A DNA stretch of 28,497 nucleotides from Schoenoplectus triqueter (taxonomy: Eukaryota; Streptophyta; Magnoliopsida; Poales; Cyperaceae). This document shows positions 22,823 through 28,497 of this stretch, piece after piece. A program made the translations under genes and the position numbers. The number at the start of each line of letters is the position of its first letter. Within the stretch, counting starts at the first letter, position 1. Location of the stretch: NCBI GenBank assembly GCA_964058805.1, contig CAXKVV010000869.1:1-28497 (forward strand), given 5' to 3'. The notes below the pieces were generated by a model, which was not told the origin of the DNA, ran no database searches, and worked only from the letters and a program-made list of their open reading frames with translations.

Positions 22823-24059
22823 ATATTTTAATGTACGTGTTATGTACAATCAATTTGATTTGGAAAAAATATTATTAAGTTAGAAAATAACTAAGGTCAC
22901 ACTTGTAATTTTATTTTTCAATTTTGCAAAATATGAAGTCAGTGCATCTTGAAAATTAGATATAAGGTGGAGTTATCCTTTTTTACATATAGGACCTTGA
23001 TTATTTAGGCACTGCCGAGTTAATAATCACATATTTTTAAACGTTGCAATTAGTTAAACATAATGTTCGCTAAACGTCTAGATCATATAAAAAATTAGCA
23101 TCATTAATTAAATAGTTTTATGGAAAAATGCTCTTTTCTTTACTAACTATCGCAGAACCCAACCAACAGTACACAAAAGATATTACACTAAAGATCAATT
23201 TCGTTGGAGTACACTAAATTTTGGTGTTTGTTATAAATTGATCACTCAAATTTGAATTTTCATTAAAGTTACAATTTACTCCAATTAAGTGACTCTATTA
23301 AAATTTTCAGTTTAAAATATTAACAAAATTGATATTATATATTATCTATTGAAATATCACTTATAACTTTTGTAGATATTTTACATCCTATAAAATTTAA
23401 TCTTCTTTTTCTCACTATGTATACATCAATCACTTAAATTATTTAATATCTTTTAAAGAGATTTGATATTACTAATTGATATTTTTATTCTTTAAGAGGT
23501 TGATGATATTTAAAAATTAAAATCCCAACATACGGAATGCTCGATTAGTTTATGATTTTTATCTTATTCTATCTTATTATTGCTTAAATAATATATAAAT
23601 GAACTATAATATCATATTTTATTAGTGTTTTAGATGAAAAATTTAACAAAATGATTTGATTTAAATAAATATTAAGTTTATCTACAAAGAGACAAATACC
23701 ATTCACTCGGATGCTTCTCGGTTCGGATTAGGTTTTGTTTTGATGCAAGAGGAATCTTTCTTTTAAAAAAGTACCTTGTACTTGGATTGGATCATGGTTG
23801 TTGGAAAGGCATGTTGAGTATGAACCCACTTATGTGACTAATTTGCGACAAATAGCAAAATGGCAAACTTGAGTGACTCCAGTGAAATTTATTCTAAATT
23901 AAATATTATGTCTAAAAAACCTAATTTAACTCGAGTTCTCGATATTCAATTAGTATTGTGAATTAATAATGTATAAATTCCACTTCGAAACTAACTTATT
24001 TCTTCATCTATCCTTAATTAACGACATCATGACTTGTACTAATTCATTCATACTGTTGA
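22823..24059. other. AT-rich intergenic region with retroelement relic
   Basis: Very AT-rich sequence. Apart from the gypsy-type RNase H fragment near 23700 I see no coding exon, structured RNA or clear repeat. Confidence 0.6.
23692..23766 (+). pseudogene. Ty3/gypsy retrotransposon RNase H relic
   Basis: A short open stretch reads HSDASRFGLGFVLMQEE and then reaches TAA at 23764-23766. The S/T-D-A-S-x-x-G-L-G-x-V-L-M-Q pattern is the start of the RNase H domain in plant Ty3/gypsy polyproteins, including its first catalytic aspartate. The next 100 nt (to about 23870) may continue the domain in another frame. No LTRs or other pol domains are recognisable, so this is an old, truncated fragment. 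Confidence 0.6.
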
Positions 24060-24068
24060 TTATATTTT
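24060..24068. repeat. 9-bp target-site duplication, left
   Basis: TTATATTTT immediately left of the Mutator-like element, identical to 25149-25157. Confidence 0.85.
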
Positions 24069-25148
24069 GAGAAATTTGTCAAAATGCCACTACAATTTTT
24101 CTAATTTATCAAAATACCACTTCAAAACTAATTTTTACTCTAATGACGCGCTAAAATCTGTTTAAATATCAAAATACCACTAATTATATATTTTGATTCT
24201 TAAAAATTTATAAAATATATAAAATTCAAATTATATTTTCATATTTTCAATTATATTTTTGTTTCATTTATCTTCGTCACATTCATCTCCTCCAACGGGG
24301 GGCTTCTACAGATAGGGGACTTTGATTCATTCACTTGAAAAAAAAAAGAAAAAAAAAAGAATGATCAAAAGCATCTTCTGTCCATGATGCTTAAGCTGAA
24401 ATGATGATGCCGACAATCACACCAAAAAGCCACAGAGCACTGCTAAATATTTCAATGATAAAGATTTGGACGAGGAGAAGAATTCTGTGCGTCAGACAAG
24501 GCATAACTGCTTCCATTGTCACATGCTGTTTGAGTAATCATAGCCCGTAGAACCCAATTTAAAGTTAAGCACTATTTACACGATTTGGGCATAGGCCAAG
24601 CATATGACTTCGGCCTTCAATTGAGTCAATTACTCATTTAATTAGAATCACACTTGTATAGGGAAGCTAATGGAGCTGTCAATTTGAGTTTTGAACGAAT
24701 TCATTGCAAGACTCAGATTCTTACATCTTTAATTTCTTCTTTGCATTAAAGCCTTGTTGAGAGAAATTAGTTTGAGAAGCACCGCAATGCCCAATTGCGT
24801 TTTCAATTCCTTCTTGGCAAGAGGAAAAAGAAAGAGATAAGGAGGAGGAAGCTCGTGTGACCCCTTCGCCTTTGTGACCTTGGAGTTCAAAGACCATAAG
24901 CTTCGTTAGAGATTTACTGGGATCACATTTCCCTCGTTCTATTCTGTAGGAGAAGAAAACAAAAGAAGAAGAAAAAACGAGAGTACTTTGGTCTCTATTA
25001 AAAAATAAATTAATTTAGAATAATTTATATGGTATTAGTGATATTTTGACAATTAGATAGATTTTAGAGTGACGTTAGAACAAAGTTAGTTTTGAAATGT
25101 CATTTTGACAAATTAGAAGTTTTGTAGTGGCGTTTCGTCAATTTTCCC
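24069..25148. mobile_element. Mutator-like non-autonomous element with captured gene fragment (Pack-MULE)
   Basis: A 1080-bp element. The ends form long imperfect inverted repeats of about 130 bp: GAGAAATTTGTCAAAATGCC from the left against GGGAAAATTGACGAAACGCC inward from the right, continuing through CCACTACAA, TTCAAAACTAA and CTAAAATCT blocks. It is flanked by a perfect 9-bp direct duplication (TTATATTTT), the hallmark length of the Mutator superfamily. It encodes no transposase. The interior contains a degraded fragment of a vacuolar H+-ATPase subunit c'' gene (minus strand), so it fits the Pack-MULE class. The remaining interior (about 24540-25000) is less AT-rich than its surroundings and may hold other captured sequence that I do not recognise. 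Confidence 0.85.
24381..24514 (-). pseudogene. Captured fragment of V-ATPase proteolipid subunit c'' (VHA-c'')
   Basis: Read on the minus strand, 24514 downward gives GSSYALSDAQNSS, then, after a frame change, IFIIEIFSSALWLFGVIVG and IIISA. This corresponds to the last transmembrane helix region of plant VHA-c'', whose family pattern is G-S-S-C-A-L-S-D-A-Q-N-S followed by a helix ending G-I-I-M-S-A-Q. The fragment is broken: about 2 nt are missing after NSS relative to the family, and the Gln codon after SA is TAA (24391-24393). The Glu in the helix (family E-I-F-G) is kept. The parent protein forms part of the membrane ring of the vacuolar proton pump. This copy cannot encode it. Confidence 0.8.
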
Positions 25149-25157
25149 TTATATTTT
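25149..25157. repeat. 9-bp target-site duplication, right
   Basis: TTATATTTT immediately right of the Mutator-like element, identical to 24060-24068. Confidence 0.85.
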
Positions 25158-25786
25158 TATATCATTTTTTAGGAACATGATAGAGGTCAAGCCCCATTAG
25201 ATTATTAGAACCAACGTTTTGAATATAATACTTGTACTGAAGCAATAAACTGTGACTTAAAATTACTTCTTAATTTCCAAAAATTAATTAAGAGAGCAAC
25301 ATGAGCATGCTGGTCCAAATCGTAGTAATTATCATTTTTGCTGCTGTCACTGCCAGCGAAGACTTTTGAAATAATGTCAAAAGGAATCTGTCTGTGAATT
25401 TGTCCTTGCTTTGTTTTAGTTTCAAAATATATTAAAAAAACAAAGTACGGACAATTTTGTTATATTTGTACTTATATCAGCACAGTATGTTCCAACCCCA
25501 ATATCAAGCTGTTTGCTGATAATGTTCCCATATTACACAAAGCACTTCCAATATCAAGTTCCACTAATAGTAATTTACATGCAGGATCCACAGGCCATAT
25601 ATTCAAAAAAAAAAGGAAAATACAATATAAGAAAAAGAAGTTGAGAACACAATAACTAGTATACGAGGAAACTATAAAAAGAAGAGGCAGAAAAAAGGGC
25701 ATGTTGATTCTGAGCATAACATGAAAAGTTTCATCACATATATAAACCTAGCTTGATGGAAGAAATGCCCCTTATTGAAGCTCAAT
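25158..25786. other. Intergenic region, 3' flank of the NOI/RIN4-like gene
   Basis: AT-rich sequence with no exon that I can support. The 81-codon minus frame at 25472-25717 shows no family features. The part next to 25786 presumably holds the 3' UTR of the NOI/RIN4-like gene. Confidence 0.55.
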
Positions 25787-26766
25787 TTAAGCAATACAGT
25801 TCATACTCAAACACCCAGTCCAGAAAATTCTTAGCAACTTTTTCTGCAGCATTGTAAAAATAATAGTAACAAATTAGTACCATGTATATCATATTTGTTT
25901 CAATTTGAATTAATAGTAATTACTAGAAAGTACAGATTTCAAATTTACCTTCTTTCTGACTTGGTAGGTGAGCTCTGGTGGCACCTCATAGAGATCCTTA
26001 TCCATACATTTAGGCTTTCTCTCATTGTATTTCTTCTCCACTTCATTTCTAACACTTCCCTTTATACCCTGCATTTAGAAAAGACATGAGAGATTTTGTC
26101 AGTTTTTCAATTTTTTAAAATATTGGTCTTTTATGTACCAGAATATGGGATTTCTTGCTTTAAATCATCAACTTTATGTATCAGTGTTGAGAAATATGCA
26201 TAGAATGTATAAAAACTTCATAATGGAGATAAGAATAAAAACCAGGGTCATGGACAAGCTAGGTGCATAGTAGAGAAGGTAACAAAAATGTATTGTGAGG
26301 GTAAGAAGGAAATTCAAACCTTGTTATGGTTTTGGAAATGAAGTTTGGTTGGTTGAACCACCTTGAAGAGATCATCTGCTTCAGGACCTATGAAGATTGT
26401 TGCGGATTGGAGATACTTTTGTGTTATCGGCATATCACCGTACAAATTCCAATTCCAACTCCCAAATGCTGGTATTTGCTTTACCTTCTTGATATCCTTC
26501 AAAAAAAAAAGAGAGAAAAATAAATACCCAAGGCCAGCTTTTGTAATGACTGCATATAAGTATCATTGTCTCCATTGACATATATAGTAAACTTGTTATA
26601 GTTTCCTTCTCAATTAAACGCATAGCTAAAATTTGGCATTTGCTTAGACATGTGGAATTCACTTGAACATGACACATTTCCATACATGCAAATAGAAACA
26701 AAATTGAAGACCAAGAACATATTTTGCTATGAATAAATTATGTTGGAGTTAGAACGGTACCTCCAT
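25787..26766 (-). CDS. NOI/RIN4-like protein (AvrRpt2-cleavage-site domain)
   Basis: Four exons with GT-AG introns: 26761-26766 (only Met-Glu), 26320-26496, 25949-26068 and 25787-25843. All junctions are in phase 0 and give 119 residues plus TAA. The core near residues 9-16 reads QIPAFGSW followed by GDMPITQ. This fits the V/I-P-x-F-G-x-W core of the NOI/RIN4 family (PF05627), where bacterial AvrRpt2 cuts after the Gly. A basic middle part (EVEKKYNERKPKCMDKDLYE) follows. The tail KKLLRIFWTGCLSMNCIA combines basic and hydrophobic residues with two cysteines and suggests membrane attachment by acylation, as in RIN4 (inference). Family members are small plasma-membrane proteins linked to defence signalling and exocytosis. 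The two-codon first exon is chosen because it has an ATG, a good donor (GAG/GTACCG) and a CT-rich leader. The last exon is the least certain. Confidence 0.8.
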
Positions 26767-26874
26767 AATAGAAATTGTGGTGAAAGAAGAAGAAAATGAA
26801 GAGGGTCGGTGAGAAGACTTCTTGTTGGGAGTGCTGTCTGATGTGAGTTGAGGACTAAGAAGAGGATGCTTGTG

Positions 26875-26882
26875 TTTTTAAA
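26875..26882 (-). promoter_or_regulatory. TATA-like box of the NOI/RIN4-like gene
   Basis: Minus-strand TTTAAAAA about 110 nt upstream of the ATG, followed by a CT- and A-rich leader. The spacing fits a plant core promoter with a short 5' UTR. Confidence 0.4.
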
Positions 26883-28497
26883 GGGGGTCAAAATTTATGA
26901 TGGGTAATTCTCAAATGACTTCTCTCCATTTCTATGTGAAATGGACAGTTGCCTTAGATAATAGAAGGTCATATTATCCATTTAATTATTATCAATATGT
27001 ACTATATAACATCTTATTTCAAAAAAGGTAAAAGTTTGATAATAGAATTTCTCTCTCAACAAAGATGCAAATTTAATTCCGACGAAAACATTCAGCAAAT
27101 TTCAAACTATTGAAGCTCTTACTAAAAGAGTAGACAAAAAAAATGCATATCTATATGTAAATATTTTTACTAATTATAACTCTCTTCCGTATTTTATTCA
27201 ATTTGGTAGTTTTTAAGTTTTGACTTTCTTTTGATCTTTACTTGTGCATCTCAAAACTATATTTAAATTTCTTTTAATTATTCAAAAATGAACATAGACC
27301 TTACTCTTTTTATAATACGTTATAAAATATAAATACGTCGGTACGTCCTCATGGATGAAATACTTCATTCTTATGGAAAAGAGCAAAATGGTCTCAAATT
27401 GAGTTTACATGAAGAACAAAATGGTTCCATTTAATATTTTGATCTTATTATTTAGGCAAGGCACATGTCCATTTTGTACAGAATAGAGAAGAGGACAAGG
27501 GTTAATGAGTGCTTCTCTCGCTTTAGGAAGAATTTGGAGAGAGCCTGTGCCTGTGGGTCTCCTCATGTCAAATTGCCAATAAAGGGATGCACACTTTTTT
27601 TTCAAGGCGTTGTGCTGAGTATGTTTGTCTGCCTTTTTCTTTTTGGTAACACATGGGGTGGGGGTGAGGTGAGGCCAAAGCAATGCCAGTTTTTGCATCC
27701 CACGCATGGAAGGAACCAAAGCGATATGTAGGGCTTTGTGAAAACCTCCAACTTTATCTTGAGTATAAATTTTAATAATTGAATTTAAAGCAGCCTTATA
27801 AAAGTTCTTCACTCCTAATTAAATTCTTACATTCTTATAATATTCTATGGATAATATATATGTAAAGAGATGACAAGACAAATTGGCGTTCTAGATTGCA
27901 TGAGGACTTTCTTTATGACAGCAAAAGTTCTGATGTGAAATCCTTAATATTGTTTTATTATTATTATTCTTCACAAGCGAAACTTGTCTAAATTACTTGA
28001 AAAACAGCATATTTTATTTTATTTTATTTTTCTTTTTGCCTGTTTAGAGACAAAGATGCGCCTTGTCAATCAGAAAATAGCAGTCTGAACCATGAATGAC
28101 AAAATTCATAATAGCTCTCTGAAATTGGAACAGTTGTATTAAATTGAAATCACGGATCTTTTCTGACAAATTTTGGATTCTATCGGGAAAACAAGGGGAA
28201 CGTTGATACTATTTGTAGCTTTAATTTTAGGTATTTTTTAATTTAAAAAAAAACAATAAAAAGGCCTAGAACAACGAAGGCCTATCAAGAGTAACCAATT
28301 TCTCCAAGATCAGCTTATGCTAAAAAAAATATCAAATCATGCTTCAATATTGTGTCCCTATATGATACTATGCTACCTGCCTTCTGTGCGAAGCATTCAA
28401 GTGATAGTCACATTGTTAATAAATTGCAATTGATGGCTGCTCCAGATTGCAGCATTTAGGTGACAGTCACGCATGTAATTTATAGGTGCGTTTGGTT
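26883..28497. other. Intergenic region to window end; no gene supported
   Basis: Contains the presumed promoter of the NOI/RIN4-like gene and AT-rich sequence. A less AT-rich patch at about 27460-27730 has open frames on both strands (88 and 135 codons) but no family features or splice context. Two imperfect direct repeats (GTGATAGTCAC near 28401 and GTGACAGTCAC near 28460) lie close to the end. The last bases (GGTGCGTTTGGTT from about 28485) resemble the start of a common plant MITE type cut by the window edge. Confidence 0.5.

Noticed and set aside
27405..27812. 135-codon minus frame and 88-codon plus frame
   Set aside because: Both are open in the same stretch with low-complexity residues and no motif; there is no splice or promoter context.
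1..28497. Search for tRNA, rRNA, known plant microRNA precursors or CRISPR-like arrays
   Set aside because: No cloverleaf with conserved tRNA boxes, no familiar microRNA sequence and no regularly spaced repeats were seen by eye; a covariance-model scan would be needed to exclude weak cases.

Overview
The window is nuclear DNA of a flowering plant, most likely a eudicot. The evidence is AT-rich intergenic sequence, short coding exons joined by GT-AG introns, plant-type non-autonomous DNA transposons, and two plant gene families (a plant fimbrin and a NOI/RIN4-like protein). No bacterial-type operon, CRISPR array, rRNA or tRNA gene is visible.

Left part (1-16664): a direct tandem duplication. 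The sequence from position 1 is repeated from about 8747, and the match runs to 7899 in the left copy and 16664 in the right copy. The simplest model is a unit of about 8.77 kb, whose right-hand copy is 7900-16664 and whose left-hand copy starts about 0.85 kb before the window. Each copy carries one complete 12-exon fimbrin (actin-bundling protein) gene on the minus strand. Both reading frames close exactly over 2001 nt (666 residues). By eye the two proteins differ at one residue (His529 versus Gln529), while introns and flanks have drifted by roughly 1-2 percent and by several small indels. Both copies share a Tourist-like MITE in intron 5 and a CT/GA repeat in the 5' leader. The stretch 7900-8746 holds the last exon of an unidentified plus-strand gene; its full-length parent should lie just left of the window.

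Middle part (16665-25786): a gene-poor, very AT-rich stretch. It starts with a long (TA)n tract about 75 bp beyond the outer duplication breakpoint. It then contains a foldback element of about 1.2 kb (21610-22822), a decayed Ty3/gypsy RNase H fragment (23692-23766), and a 1080-bp Mutator-like element (24069-25148) with long terminal inverted repeats and a perfect 9-bp target duplication. That element carries a broken piece of a vacuolar H+-ATPase proteolipid (subunit c'') gene, so it looks like a Pack-MULE.

Right part (25787-28497): a small four-exon minus-strand gene (119 residues) encoding a NOI/RIN4-like protein with the IPAFGSW core of the AvrRpt2-cleavage-site family, then intergenic sequence to the window end.

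The fimbrin copies would act on the actin cytoskeleton, and the NOI-like protein probably at the plasma membrane in defence or trafficking. Nothing in the sequence ties them into one pathway. I found no wholly new biological system; the most informative items are the recent fimbrin duplication with its truncated neighbour exon and the Pack-MULE with a captured V-ATPase fragment.
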